Assembly: GCF_019279795.1 (NCBI RefSeq)
Contig: NC_056730.1
Location: 608,807,698 to 608,871,697 of the forward strand
Length of the DNA stretch: 64,000 nt
DNA from: Protopterus annectens
Taxonomy: Eukaryota; Chordata; Ceratodontiformes; Protopteridae
Direction of reading: 5' to 3'
Every line of letters starts with the position of its first letter. Within the stretch, counting starts at the first letter, position 1. This document shows, piece after piece, positions 47,856 to 59,470 of the stretch. A program made the position numbers and the translations under genes. The notes beneath the pieces are model-generated. The model made no database searches, was not told the DNA's origin, and was given only the letters and a program-made list of their open reading frames with translations.

Positions 47856-47862
<7 letters not shown>
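47129..47862 (+). pseudogene. Penelope-like linker and GIY-YIG endonuclease fragment (palindrome right arm)
   Basis: The plus strand carries more of the protein than the left arm. The loop encodes part of the linker (FSSEIKQILVSQPKIPFSRG, RNLKNIFESSHNSL), then FCKYCKYINDGPYVTVENYE, VVYLASCTSCPDFYIGKTNG, SLKDRIYEHDYNIRKQKPTK and ALYRHTLLCKNDK, ending with KPGLNDKLAINCI. The loop is therefore coding sequence of this copy. Frames are broken by single-base changes. Confidence 0.85.
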
Positions 47863-47898
<36 letters not shown>

Positions 47899-47926
47899 AC
47901 ACACACACACACACACATACACACAT
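47862..47926. repeat. (AT)n(AC)n compound microsatellite
   Basis: AT run followed by AC repeats at the outer edge of the right palindrome arm. Confidence 0.93.
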
Positions 47927-49027
47927 AAAAAAATAATATTTGTTACTGCTTTTCACTGTTGTAGGAGCTACTCCTTTCTTTTAACGCTGTTTTGTTACAC
48001 TGGGGGGAATTCAGTAAAGCCTGTACAATTTTTTTTGTGTATGCATTGCAGCATGATGCGTACATGCGCACAAACATTTTTAGATTCAGTAAACACTGCT
48101 TAGTAGTGCACAAGCAAGAGCAAACAGAGAAACTTCCATGCAATGCAAATTTCCACATAAGCAGGTGAATCTTATGCAAATTAGCCAGGTGGAGTGATCC
48201 AACATGCTGAGAGACATCCATGCAGACTCCGCGTCTGTGTTTGTAGTTTCCATGTAGAGATGGACAGAAGGGAATGTAAAAGTCCACAAACATGGACTTA
48301 ACGCCCCTGAATATGTGAAGTCATAGAGATATATGTGGAAAATGTGCATTGTAAATGTGTGACAAAGGAAGGGAATATGTAAAATTAATAATATTTTTTA
48401 TTTATTTTTAATTTATTTATTTTTATTTTTTAATAATTTCGCATGTTTGCACTATGCACCAACATGCTTAATAGGAGAATAAAAAAAAAAAAAATAAAAT
48501 AAAATAACATTTATAATGTAGCTTACACAAATGTACTCTAGGACCTTGTGTTGGGTCCATACAATGATGCATTTGTGCTCACAAAGCTATGAACAGTGTA
48601 GTTTCCAGGCTGTTAGCACAGCTATTTATGCAAATGAGGTGGATTTGTTGAATTGCTAAAAGGAGCAATCATGTCTGCATATCCACTTCGTGTAGGCTCC
48701 TACATGATGTTGATATTCCCAATGGATGTGGATGACATCAGGGGTATGTGTCCTCAGGACACTGTCCTGCTACTTTTAGGATTTTTTAGTGTTTAGAGCA
48801 CATTTGTGTGGTGTGTCGCATAGCTTAGCATGTTCACATAAAAGGACTACTCACGTGAGAGTGATGACATAGGCATCTATCAATTAAAACCAGATATATT
48901 CAATTAATAATATATACTTTTGTATAAGCTGTGCTGCACAATGTGGTGCATAGCGCCACCTTGCACAATAAAATAGGGCCTTTAAATCATATCAGTTAAA
49001 TCCTAGGCAAGAGAACTGCATCATAAG

Positions 49028-49149
49028 TAGCCAATCCCACATGATGGGCCTACAGCAGAACTGTATAAATTATGCATGCACCCTACATTCTGATTTTCCC
49101 TCAATACTCTGAAACATTGAAGTAGAGACTTGAAAATTTTAACTAGATA
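49028..49149 (+). promoter_or_regulatory. putative transposase promoter (CCAAT and TATA)
   Basis: GTAGCCAATCCCACATG (about 49,027) and TATAAAT (49,063-49,069) lie about 120 and 85 bp before the ATG at 49,150. CAGCCAATCCCATGCAAC recurs before the transposase fragment at 63,105. Confidence 0.5.
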
Positions 49150-50290
49150 ATGCTAGGGGCTGCTGCAGCTATTCTACATCTGTATGTGCTACATGCTGAA
49201 GTTAGTGATGCTGGTGCTGCTGACAATAAGCCTAGGCTGAGAAGGGGAAGAGTGTTCAGGTCCAGGGTAACCTTCTAGGAGCTACATGAGCTGGAGTTTG
49301 TAGAGCACTACAGGGTGGGTGGGGACGTATTACAAGAAATCAATCAGCTCTGCTGCCCCCAGAGCCAGAGCTAACAGAAGGAAACTAAGGTATGTGTAGC
49401 CCTTAGGATACTTGCTGTGGGTACTTTTCAAAGACCAACTGGGGACATGATGGTGTTGTCACAGGCATCTTCATTCAGGATACTCCACTAATTTCTGGAT
49501 GTCATGCTCCCACATGCCAGTGAGCACATATCTTTTCTCCTTGACCCTGAGGTGAGGGCCAGCAATATGCAACACTTCTACCATGCAGCACATTACCCTG
49601 AAGTACTGGGTACCACAGATTGCACTCATGTACACATCAAGGCACCACTTCGTGATCAGGGTAGAATCTATGTTAACCAAAAGATATACCATTCCATCAA
49701 CTGCCAAGTTGTGTGCAATGCCCAGGGGATCATTACAAATGTGTGTGCTGGAAATCCTGGCACTTATCATGACTCCTATATCCAGCACACATCACAGCTG
49801 TACCAGATGTTTGTTAGGGGGAGACATCCCACACAGCCATTTACTGGGGGATGCTGGCTACGTTCTGGAACCATGGATGACGACACCCATCAGAAATGCA
49901 CACACTCCCACAGAATAATTCCATAATGAGGCACACGCAAAAACTAGGAGCATCATAGAGTGTGTGTTTGGGCTTCTGAAGTCACGGTTCCAGTGCCACT
50001 CCCTTGATATAGCTGGTGGAACCATGCAGAATACTCCAGCCACATGAGGACAGATATTCACAGTATGTGCTATGATACACAATCTGATCTTGTGGAAACA
50101 GCTGCAGTGGCATCAGCAAAGTGAAGGGATATACAGCCTCCAACCTGTGTCTAGGTCACCACAGCCACAGTCACAGGAGGACTCAGATGAGGAACTCCTT
50201 GCTGATGTCCCTGGAGGCAGACATAGGTATGCTCAGCACACCTTGGCTTTGGCTAACAGGCAATGCATACCACATTCACTGACAACCTAG
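49150..50290 (+). pseudogene. HARBI1-type transposase pseudogene, copy 4
   Basis: ATG at 49,150 begins MLGAAAAILHLYVLHAEVSD; then RGRVFRSRVTF, a stop, ELHELEFVEHYRVGGDVLQE, TKVCVALRILAVGTFQRP-like codons, HYPEVLGTTDCTHVHIKAPL (first Asp), YVNQKIYHSINCQVVCNAQG, NVCAGNPGTYHDSYIQHTSQ, a frameshifted second-Asp region (GGCWLRSGTM in one frame, LLGDAGYVLEPWMTTPIRN in another), FGLLKSRFQC and MIHNLILWKQLQWHQ. The stop is at about 50,290. The expansion-prone site is short here (GCACACACTCCC). A near-complete but frameshifted gene, useful as a reference for the full N-terminus. Confidence 0.87.
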
Positions 50291-51119
50291 GGAGCTAGAG
50301 GCAAACACCTTACTCCTACTCACATACAGATATGAAAATTGATGCCATCCAGATCACATATCCTGTACCTATCCATGTACTGATTGTATACTGCCTGTAT
50401 CAGAGTCAGCCCTGAACTACAGTTGTGTCAACTGCTGCACTTGTAGGGTAAGTCCATAACTTACACAATAATATAGTGGATTATTATGTTACATCATTGT
50501 AGCTATGGACCAGGTACATTATGCAGGCAACTATATTGGGCTATTTGGACAGAAATTACATTTGCATAGAACTACAGACACCCATTCCACTAACATGTAG
50601 CCATTTGTATTCTGTGGGCCTCATGCTTGGAATATTCATGCAGTCCTACTACAAAACATTACTGGTACATCATTCAAGTGGACATGTTAGAAAGTGAGGT
50701 TCAATGATAGTCAGACTAGTGTGTGTCCTTGCAGATCATGGGCTTTTGTTATCCCACCTTCAAAACAACAGTGTCCCCTTGTAACTGCCATAACACTAAA
50801 TCATCTATGATGTATGAGCATTTCACACAGTTAGTATGCCACACAGCATCAGGACAGTAATGTACAATTTGAACTTTACATTTTATGTGTTACTTAACTG
50901 AGAATAGCAAAGTACATATTTATGCAGGTGATGGCATGTTGAATGATACCATGCCTATCAAGCAGCTTCTGTGGCTCAAAAGATTAAAAGAGGTAGCTTG
51001 TATGATTGTGTTCTGGGTTCTAATTCTAAGATATCCATATATTTTGCATGTGAAGTGGTAACAACTATTGCTTTACAGACTGTTTCTGTGTGTGCTATAC
51101 TAGTATTAACCTAGTAAAA

Positions 51120-52178
51120 CAAATCAGTGAACCACCTTCCACAGAGAAAACAATTCTTTATTGGGTAAGTGCTTTCATTCACTCAGAACTTCATCAGAAG
51201 AATGAACTGTTAACAACCACACCCATATATCCCCTCAGAGTGTATCACATGATAAAACATAGCCAACAATGATAAGTTATATATTAACCATGACATTTTC
51301 ATGTAATGTATATAAATACATTCATCAATAAAATTGAATATAAAATACTAAATAATTTACTTAACTAGTACCATAAAACTTCAGTTTTAATAAAGAACTA
51401 ATAGAGCATCATCATTAAGCCCTGGGTAATTGTTGGCATTCAATATTAACTGCCATCTCAACTCATTCTTCTCTAAATGTTCCTCAGTTACCCATCCTTG
51501 TGGATCTTTTTTAACTTGCTCAATTATTAAAAAATTAAAACTATGGGTATCATATTTTTCAACATGTCTATAAAGAGCATTAGTGGATTTCTTATTCCTC
51601 ATATCCAAAATATGCTCATATATACACCTTTTAAATTGCCTGCTAGTTTTCCAATGTAAAATGTGGAGCTAGATAAACCACATTTGTTGTATTACTAGTA
51701 AAACAGCCTTTAACATTATACATCTTGTTGTTAATAAGAAAACCATCAACAACATGAATATAATGAAATGAAAAACAACTTACACATTTCGTAGTACCAA
51801 CATGGGACATTTCAGTTTATAATGTGCATTTATACTTCTTTTCCATACAGGTTTTTAATGATTTGTCCTTTTTATAAACCACTAACGGTTTTTCACCCAC
51901 TTTTTCCACCAAATCAACATCCTTCAAAAACACTTTCCAATTTGTGTGTATACACTCAAAAGTAGATTGACTATCCAAAGTATAGGTTGTAATAAAACTA
52001 TACCTATATATACCATGTTGATTAACCAATTGACGTTCAATATCCACATCAACTATATGTAGTGTACATCCTCCTAAAATAGGTGTATAGAACCCATTGT
52101 TCCTTTTAGTAACAACTTCATTTTATATATATATATCTACTAAAAATTGTTCAGGATAGCCTCTTCTAGGAAACATAT
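51120..52178 (-). mobile_element. Penelope-like element 2, 3' part
   Basis: Minus-strand codons: RRGYPEQFLVD near 52,150; FITTYTLDSQSTFECIHTNW, EKPLVVYKKDKSLKTCMEKK (linker); a decayed GIY-YIG core around 51,640-51,700; and MDMRNKKSTNALYRHVEKYD, HLEKNELRWQLILNANNYPG, LNDDALL (endonuclease C-terminus, 51,608-51,390). The 3' region ends with a hammerhead-like motif near 51,163-51,199. It belongs to a third Penelope lineage distinct from element 1 and the palindrome. Confidence 0.82.
51163..51199 (-). ncRNA. degraded hammerhead-like motif of Penelope-like element 2
   Basis: The minus strand reads CTGATGAAGTTC, TGAGTGAAT, GAAAGCACTTACCC. The two core strands (CTGATGA and GAAA) are intact and AGTTC/GAAT could form an imperfect helix II. 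Helix III is not convincing. Its position at the 3' end matches the motif in element 1. Confidence 0.45.
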
Positions 52179-52186
52179 CTAATACA

Positions 52187-52683
52187 GGGTATGTATTACT
52201 TCACCTAAAACTCATTTCACCCAAACTCAATTCACCTAAACAAAATCACTTAAAGTTCATTTCACCTAAAACACATTTCACTGACAAGTAGTACAATAAG
52301 GCAAATCAAAGTTATATGTCCTTTTCCCCACTGTAGTGCGATTCTGGTGTTAGTATATATAGTTAGGGAGGTGTGGGGGGTGTGGGGGGCATAGCCCCCC
52401 ACTTATTTTGGTTTTATGTTGTCTGGTTTTGTTTTATATTATTTGGTAAAAGCCAACTAGGTGGGGGCCCCCATTGCTATATACTAGGTCCCCCCCCGTG
52501 CTATATATACTAACACCAGGATCGCACTACAGTGGGGAAAAGGACATATATCTTTGATTTGCCTTATTGTACTACTTGTCAGTGAAATGAGTTTTAGGCG
52601 AAATAAGTTTTAGGTGCAATGAACTTTAGGTGATATGGTCTTGGTGAAGGTGAAATGAGTTTTAGGTGAAGTGATACATACCC
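52187..52683. mobile_element. 497-bp long-TIR MITE with 8-bp target duplication
   Basis: Bordered by CTAATACA on both sides (52,179-52,186 and 52,684-52,691). The arms of about 175 bp are inverted copies beginning GGGTATGTATTACTTCACC on the left and GGGTATGTATCACTTCACC reversed on the right. Each arm contains several roughly 15-bp repeats of the type TTTCACCTAAAAC. The middle holds runs of G and C (52,372-52,400 and 52,462-52,500) that can pair. An 8-bp duplication points to a hAT-like or P-like mobiliser. It splits Penelope-like element 2, whose codons rejoin on removal. Confidence 0.92.
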
Positions 52684-52691
52684 CTAATACA

Positions 52692-52977
52692 ATATTATTT
52701 TCCAAATAAACTGTATCTATATTTGATATCATTCTTGCCATACAAATTAGCTGGCCCTTAACCACTGCCTTTTTTTTTATATCTCGGGCTCCAGCTTAAA
52801 TAATGTAAGTACGTATTAGAGAAAGTAGGTTTCCTATAAACTGTAGAATAAATTCACTTATTAAGGGTGTCCTTCACAATTTCAACATCCATAGTGTGAT
52901 GAAAACTTTAAAAATTCAACTGTATTGTTAATGTATACCAAAAATTCATTTAATTTTTCTTTTGTATCTAACCAAAA
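52692..52977 (-). pseudogene. Penelope-like element 2, RT/linker part upstream of the MITE
   Basis: Minus-strand codons FWLDTKEKLNEFLVYINNTV and EFLKFSSHYG match the Penelope RT block after the catalytic box (compare WHSFVEYLNHNEYGIRF in element 1). It continues, with stops, to the MITE, and upstream it is cut by CR1 copy A9. Confidence 0.72.
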
Positions 52978-52982
52978 GATAA

Positions 52983-54365
52983 ACACATAGGCTCATAGGT
53001 TCATAGGTTCATACTAGGCTATCTGCCCTAGGGCATTTATAAGCCTAGCCAGAGTGTGTTTGGCATTCGCCACCCATTTTAAATTAATTTTGCTATGCCC
53101 TTTTTCGAGGTTAGTATTCTGTGCCTCTGTCTAACAGTGACACAGAAGTGATACCCGGGGTAAACCTACGATCTCCCATCCACTCATCAAGATTCCTCTT
53201 GAAGAGAGTCAATGAGGGACTCTGCCTAACCTGGACTGGGATTTTATTCCAGAGTGAAGGGAGCCTCTGGCTCATGAATTTGTCCCTCCAGCATGTCCTA
53301 TTCATTTCAGTGCTGAGGTTCAAGTCTCTCGAGCGCGTAGCTCGATGGGATTTGGAATTTCTGAGGTGCAGCATGTCCATTAATTCCGGGTTGGACATGG
53401 CTTTATACGTCAGGCACAGATCGCCTCTGAGCAGGTGGTATGCCACTGAGTAGAGTTGGAGTTTCTTTAACCGGGCAGCATATGGCATTTGTTTGAGCCC
53501 TTTGATCCTCTTGGTGAGGTACTTCTGGGGTCTTTCCGGTTGCTGCAGGTGTCTGGTAAGGTACATCCCAAAAGGGGCATTGTACTCAATTATGGGCCTG
53601 ATGAGGGATGAGTAAAGAGGCACAATGACCTCCCCTGATCTAGATGTGAATCCCTTCATGATTAGGTGGGCTATATAAAATGTTTTTCTAACCACTTTGG
53701 CCACGTGGTTGTCAAATGAGAGATTGCTATCAACTTGGGTCCCAGGTCCCTAATTACTTCTTCTGTACTTAATGGATTACCACCTATGTGGTAATTTGTC
53801 GGCACTTTGTTTTTGCCAAAGGGGATGACTATACACTTTTTGGCATTTAGCTTGAGGCCATGGCTCTGGCACCAGTTGTCTGTTTCTATGAGGCCCTTTT
53901 GGAGGATTCTTGTGTCGGCTGGAGAGTCAATTATGGTGTCCAGTTTGCAGTCATCTGCAAACTTGGTCAGCCACAGTCCTTCCATGTTGGCCTGTACCTC
54001 CAAGAAATATATACCGAACAAGAGAGGTCCCAGGACTGAGCCTTGTGGGATGCCACTTGTAACTGGTTTGGAGTCTGACATGGCTCCAGCAATTCTAACC
54101 ATGTGGGTTCTGTCCTTGAGCTAGTTTGCAACCCATCTAGAGGTTTATATTTAAGCTGGTGAGCTTATCTATAATGCCAAAGTGGGGTATTGTATCGAAG
54201 GCTTTTGCGAGGTCCAGGTAGGCTGTGTGGACCACCTTCCCCTCGTCAATGGCCTTGGTGACTGTTTCAAAGAAATCAACCAGGTTTAAGAGGCAGGATC
54301 TGCCCTTAACGAAGCCGAACTGGGTTGGATCCAGTGTCTGTAGGTCCCCAATATCTTTATTTATC
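52983..54365 (-). mobile_element. CR1-type LINE copy A9, least decayed RT
   Basis: The tail at 52,983-53,050 has CTATGAAC octamers and GGCTAGGCTTATAAATGCCC. The minus-strand ORF pieces read LVKGRSCLLNLVDFFETVTK-like codons, AYLDLAKAFDTIPHFGIIDK, SGIPQGSVLGPLLFGIYFLE, LTKFADDCKLDTIIDSPADT (catalytic box intact), RDLG, LIRPIIEYNAPFGMYLTRHL, YHLLRGDLCLTYKAMSNPEL and TCWRDKFMSQRLPSLWNKIP, stop at 53,111. One frameshift near 53,750 and a small internal loss near 54,130 are visible. Truncated 5' at 54,365 inside the RT. It inserted next to Penelope-like element 2. Confidence 0.9.
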
Positions 54366-54489
54366 AAAAACCTAATATACAACGACCAACAGCCAGCATA
54401 TTCACTTGAAAAATGTATACTGTTTCCCGCTGGGCCATAACATAGTTTGTAAAATGGATACAAAAGAAAAATTAAATGAATTTAATGGA
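54366..54489. other. junction segment with a 27-nt inverted copy of Penelope sequence
   Basis: The 27 bases at 54,457-54,483 (starting GATACAAAAGAAAAATTAAA) are the exact reverse complement of 52,942-52,968 in Penelope-like element 2. CR1 copy A9 lies between the two. The remaining sequence is unassigned. Confidence 0.75.
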
Positions 54490-56600
54490 AAAGGCAACTA
54501 TGACCAGGTGTAGACCAATGTTTCATACAAACACCTGTTTAACTGCTTTCACTAGGCCGTACCTGATAGGACTAAAACAAGCTCTGCAAGGAAGATCAAA
54601 CCTGCGTGATGGACAACTGCCATTAACAGGCTTTACAATAAGAGGAAAAAATAAATGTATAACACTAAGAGGGTATGAATCCTAAGCTGGAAACTCCCTA
54701 CTCAGCTTAAACAAGCCACTAGGAGTTCCTGTGAAGTCCTCTGCTTTTACCACAAAGGACAACCAAAAGGTGTTATTTAGTTACATCTGCCACCTAAAAG
54801 AACAGTGCCAGATCAGTGCTGAAATGGTAGTTAATTATAGCACATATACTGAGTCTGTGGACATAGCTCACCTGCCAGCTGATAGGGTCTGTGAATATCT
54901 CACTCTCCTGTCCCTGCCTCATGTACCCCATGACATACATATCACCTGTCCCCTACCCTGCATCTATAAAAAGCAAGTATTAAATGCCCTCTCTAAGGCC
55001 AAACACACAGCATCTATGGGACCTGATAACATCCCAGGGTGCATCCAACATGGCCTGTAACAGGAATTAGCAATACCACTGGGTACTCCTTTCAAACATA
55101 ATGGAAGCCAGTGACTTTGTCACAGATGAATGGAAAACAGCCACCATATTTCCCTTGCACAAAGGTGGTGCTTCCATTGTCACTGGGAAATATAGACTTC
55201 TTAGCCTGGCTTGCCTTATCTGCAAGGCCATGGAGTGAATCATCATGGACCTTATTAACAAAGACATAGGTAAGCTCCAAAAATCTGCCCTTATAGTTTT
55301 TTCAAAGGAAAACAATACCTGCGAAACCTTGTGAACTTCTTCAAGACAGTCACCAAGGACCTAGACGAGTGGAAATCTGTGCATACAGCCTACCTAGATG
55401 TAGCCAAGATGTCTGACACTATCCCCCAGCCAGGTATCATTGACAAAGTCACCCAGCTATGTATCAACCCCTATATCATTTGATGGGCAGCTAAATGGCA
55501 CACAGATAGTGCCTATCAAGTGAAAATAGTGGACTCCACCTACAACAGCACACCTGTAACCAGTGTTGTTCCACAGCGATCTGTCCTGGCACCTCTACTG
55601 TTTGGAATGGAGTTCTTCAAAGTACAAGGTAAAATAAAGATATGTGGCTGACAACGTTTGCTGATGACTGCAAACTGGGGGCAGTCATCGAAGCTCCAGA
55701 TGATGACAACATCCTACAAGATGGTCTTACACACACAGCTGACTGATGTCAAACCCATGGCTTTAACCTCAGTGCAATAAAACTGTATTAGCATCCCTCT
55801 CAGTAAGTGTGATGTTCCTACTAACTCATATTTCAGCAAAAAAACCCTGTGTATGCACTCACTTGTGAGAGACCTGGGCACACAGGTTGACAGTAAACTT
55901 ACCGTTGATCACGATGTCTCCACAGTGGTATAAAGGGCATCCTATATTGCTCATCTCATATGAAGGCCACTGCACCCAGAAGAGTAAAAGTATTTATTAC
56001 ATCTCTATACTCTCCTCCCTCACCAAGCCAATAATGGTATACAATGCCCTTTTGGAATGCACCTTTGCAAGCAGCTGCAGCAATTGGAGAGACCACAAAG
56101 CTTCCTCACAAGCATAATTCAAGGTTTTCAGCATCTGTCCTATGCGGATCATCTGGAATCACTGTCACTTTATTATTTTTCATGCAGACTACTCTCAAAG
56201 GAGATCTATGCCTTGCATATAAGGCAATCTGCGACCAGGCTTTATTGGGGATGTTGCATATCCGCACATCAAATTGTACATGGGTTACTCACTCTATAAA
56301 CCTTAACCTGGTATATGAGAGTAATACAACATGCTGGAGGGTCAGATTTGACTCTCAGAGGTTACCACACCTTTGGAATTGACTCCCACTTCATGTCAAA
56401 CAGAGCACCACATTGGTAATTTTAAAATGCATTCTGGACAATTTGATGTGTAACTGGAAATTCACCCCGGAAGTTCCAGCTGTGTCCCTCTTGGACAGGT
56501 GCAGTTGTTGTTGATCATGGAAATAAAGGTAGAGCTTGGCTAGGCTTGTAAGGGCCCTAGGGCCATTAGCCTATTAAGTTCCTATGATCTCATGATATGA
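54490..56600 (+). mobile_element. CR1-type LINE copy A10, decayed
   Basis: Plus strand: linker codons VPDRTKTSSARKIKPA and WTTAINRLYNKRKK (about 54,555-54,650), NYSTYTESVDIAHLPADRVC, LSKAKHTASMGPDNIPGCIQ (near 54,990), LHKGGASIVTGKYRLLSLAC, AYLDVAKMSDTIPQPGI, a TFADDCKLGAVI-like catalytic box near 55,660, the thumb and TCWRVRFDSQRLPHLWN (near 56,340). The tail variant is GGCTAGGCTTGTAAGGGCCC near 56,540. It is head-to-head with copy A9. Many stops. Confidence 0.82.
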
Positions 56601-59470
56601 CCCAGTCATAGTCCATGTGGGAGTACATGACCTGTGACATACCTTCCTAGACTATACTTACAGATAGTGTTTGAGCTCTCAGAAGATGTCTGTGTGGTCA
56701 CGGACACATGATTTAAAGCCGTGAACAGCAGTCATGGTGCAAAGTTAGCATGCCTTCCACACAGTTAGAACAGCTACTTCATGGGCAGGGACTAAAGGTG
56801 GAGGTGTGTCTACATGTGTGTACATCAAAACTAATGCTACTTCAAGGCTTGTCAAACAGGACAAGCTGTAGCCTCCCCCAATTGCCCAGGAAAACCCATA
56901 TCATGTATTTAAACATTGGAAACACTAGCCATCCCATGCAATACCATATGCATAGGTGACTTGCAGCATCCCACTATTAACTGGGAATCCTATATGACAC
57001 TGAACACACAGGCACAGAGATTCCCGGAATTTGTAAACAGTAACTCCAAGGACCAGATAGCCAGTACACCAACCTGGGGAGCAACCATATTGGATGTGTG
57101 CCTCGGCAATATGGTAGAGTCATGCGCACTCCATACTGTAATGTCTTCCATGGTAAGATCCAAACAGAAATGCTCTCCTTTGAAATAAAAATAAAACATG
57201 GACCCCCATCTACACATGGAATATTCAGGAAGTACTGTAAGGCTGACCTTCAGCTATTAGGTGATACACTGTCCAAATCTCAAGCCACCATAAACACTGA
57301 GAACATTGCAACCTCTGCAGATGTGTTCACGGAAACCCTGTACAAGCATGTTACTAGCTGTATAGATGTAGCCATACCCACCAGGGAGAAGTACAGACCT
57401 AACTCAAAATCAAGTCATCCTGATGGAATCACAGAGTCAATAGGCTGTACAACAGAAGGAGGAAACCCATGGCAAATCATAGGGGTGCACCACACAGCAG
57501 ACTAAAAGCACTCTCAAAGTAAACAAATACATCAGAGGACAAATGAAGTATACCACAGCCAAATTTGATGTAAGTTGTGGCTCCCAGGCCAAGGACAGCC
57601 ACAAAGCATACTTTAACTATGTCCACAACTGCAAAGGTAAGACAGTAAGTGCATATGTCATTGTAATTTGGACCACCTATAATCAGGAAGATGATATAGC
57701 AAACCTCTTGGCTCATAAATTGGGCTCCACCATTACCCCTCTCTCCCCTCAACCTTCCTTCAGGAAATACCATTGAATATAAGTATCCCTACTATCACTT
57801 GGGATCAGGTCCTTAATGCACTCTTTAAGACCAAGTACAATGCATAAATGGGCCCACACAATATCCCAGTATGCCTTAAATATATATAGCATGAAACATG
57901 ACCTTTCAGGGCCTCTGGAATTAGTACTTTACTGTAGCCACCAAACAGGCATCATGCTTCACGAATGGAGGACAGCAACAGTCATCCCTCTGCACAAAGG
58001 TGGGCCATCTACAGACCCTAAAGACCCACAAGTGTCAGTGGTGTGATATGTAAAGCCAAGACTTATCTTGTTAGTGATCAATAGGAATGTACTACACCTG
58101 CAGACATTGGACCAAACCCAGTTTGGTTTTGTGAAGGGCAGATCATGCCTACCCTACTTGGTGGATGTATTTTAGAAGGTAACCATAGTAATAGATGAGG
58201 AAAAAATGATCCATCCCACCTTCCATGGGCTGACAAGGCATTTGATACTATAACCCCATCAGGCATTGTTGACAAACTCAAGAGGTTAGGTACAAACCAG
58301 TATGTCAGCCGGTGGATAGCAAAGTGGCTCATAGACAGGATCCAGGAAGTTAGCACTGGGGAGTCTACCTATACAATGAGGCCAGTCACCAGTGGACTCC
58401 CTCACAAATTATTCCTCGGACTGTTACTTTTAGGCATTTAATTCTCTGCAGTCACGGCCACTGTCAGTGGTCTCTGACTGACTAAATTTGCTGATGATTG
58501 CAAATTAGGAGCCGTCATTGAATCCCACACTGACGCAAATGTTATACAGGAGGGGCTGACACACACATACAGTTGTTGTCAGAGCCATGGACTAACACTA
58601 AATCCCAAGAACTACACAATACTATTCTTTGGGAAGTCATCCACCCCTGGTAAATATCGTATTGACAGCACACCTCCAACAGCTGACCCAGTAGTCAGGG
58701 ACTTATGGACACATAGATAGTGATCTAACCTTTGACTGTCATGTGTTTGTAATATTGGGAAAATCATTCTATGTTACACAACATATAAACAAAGGTATGG
58801 CATGTAAATCCAAAGAAGTCATTTTTCCACTGTATTTGGCATTCATTAGACCTATCATTGAGTACAATGCCACCTTTGGTATGCAACTAAACAGGCATAC
58901 CCAACTACTGTAGCATCCACAGAGGTTCACACTAAACCACTACATGGTTTATGTAACATGTCCCATGCAGACTGCATCAAGGCCCTATCTGTGTATTCTG
59001 TCTCCTACATGTGTTGGAGGGGAGGTATATGCCTGCCATACAGGGTGGTGTCGGACCCCACTTTGTACCTCCTGCATATCATTGAAAGAATTAGCATAGA
59101 AATTACCTGTTCTACAGACCTACACCTTTTCTGTAGTGCAACTAGTTCATGCTGGAGAGACAGATATGTAACCCAGAGACTACATCCTATACAGGCACCC
59201 ATGCATGTGAAGCATAGTTCCACCTTAACGCAAATCAAATGAAGGTCACACAGTTGGATGGCAAACAGGATAATCATACCTGCTTTAGGACCAAAGTCTC
59301 TTAATGGACACAGGGAAACTGTAGACAATTAATCACCCACACCCTGGCTTGTAGATGTTTCAACTCCCAAAACCCTGCTTACACTTATCAAGGGTATCAC
59401 TCCTTGTCAGAGTTTAGGGATGCATGGCCATGCTTAAAGAAGCCCTTGTGTTTACTAGCCTATTAAACAC
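56601..59470 (+). mobile_element. CR1-type LINE copy A11, nearly full protein span but decayed
   Basis: The most complete domain set of the family. The endonuclease at about 56,680-57,130 has VCVVTDTWFKAVNS, CIGDLQHPTINWES, FPEFVNSNSKDQIASTPTWG and TILDVCLGNM. The linker at 57,350-57,750 has codons around AKDSHKAYFNYVHNCKG. The RT follows: TATVIPLHKGGPSTDPKD (about 57,975), TQTQFGFVKGRSC-like codons near 58,110, a KFADDCKLGAVI-like box near 58,490, and thumb SLIRPIIEYNA-like codons near 58,850. The C-terminus (SSCWRDRYVTQRLHP) lies near 59,150 and the tail variant near 59,420-59,470. Stops and frameshifts are frequent, so it is older than A1, A2 and A9. Confidence 0.82.

Larger units (their letters stand above)
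46611..47862. repeat. large imperfect palindrome of Penelope-like fragments
   Basis: The left arm (46,611 to about 47,184) and right arm (about 47,293-47,862) are inverted copies with a loop of about 108 bp. Anchors: ATGTACACATCTACAAATTA on the left against the reverse of AATTTTTAGATGTGTACAT on the right; ATCATTCAGTCCTGGTTT against the reverse of AAACCAGGACTGAATGAT; and CATTTTGGACT at the inner ends. Similarity looks high along the arms. Confidence 0.88.
48003..50940 (+). mobile_element. Harbinger/PIF element copy 4
   Basis: The 5' terminus GGGGGGAATTCAGTAAAGCC (from about 48,002) matches copy 2 reversed. A second ATTCAGTAAAC lies at about 48,083, as in copy 2 at about 42,140. The leader, promoter, transposase (49,150-50,290) and 3' flank (to about 50,940) all align with copy 2. 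The 3' terminus is not identified. 48,350-48,500 is an A/T-rich tract. Confidence 0.75.

Noticed and set aside
50968-51030. tRNA-like string (GTGGCTCAAAAGATTAAAAG ... GGGTTCTAATTC)
   Set aside because: Both boxes deviate from consensus and no decamer array or LINE tail follows. It could be a decayed relative of units A-C but is not supportable alone.
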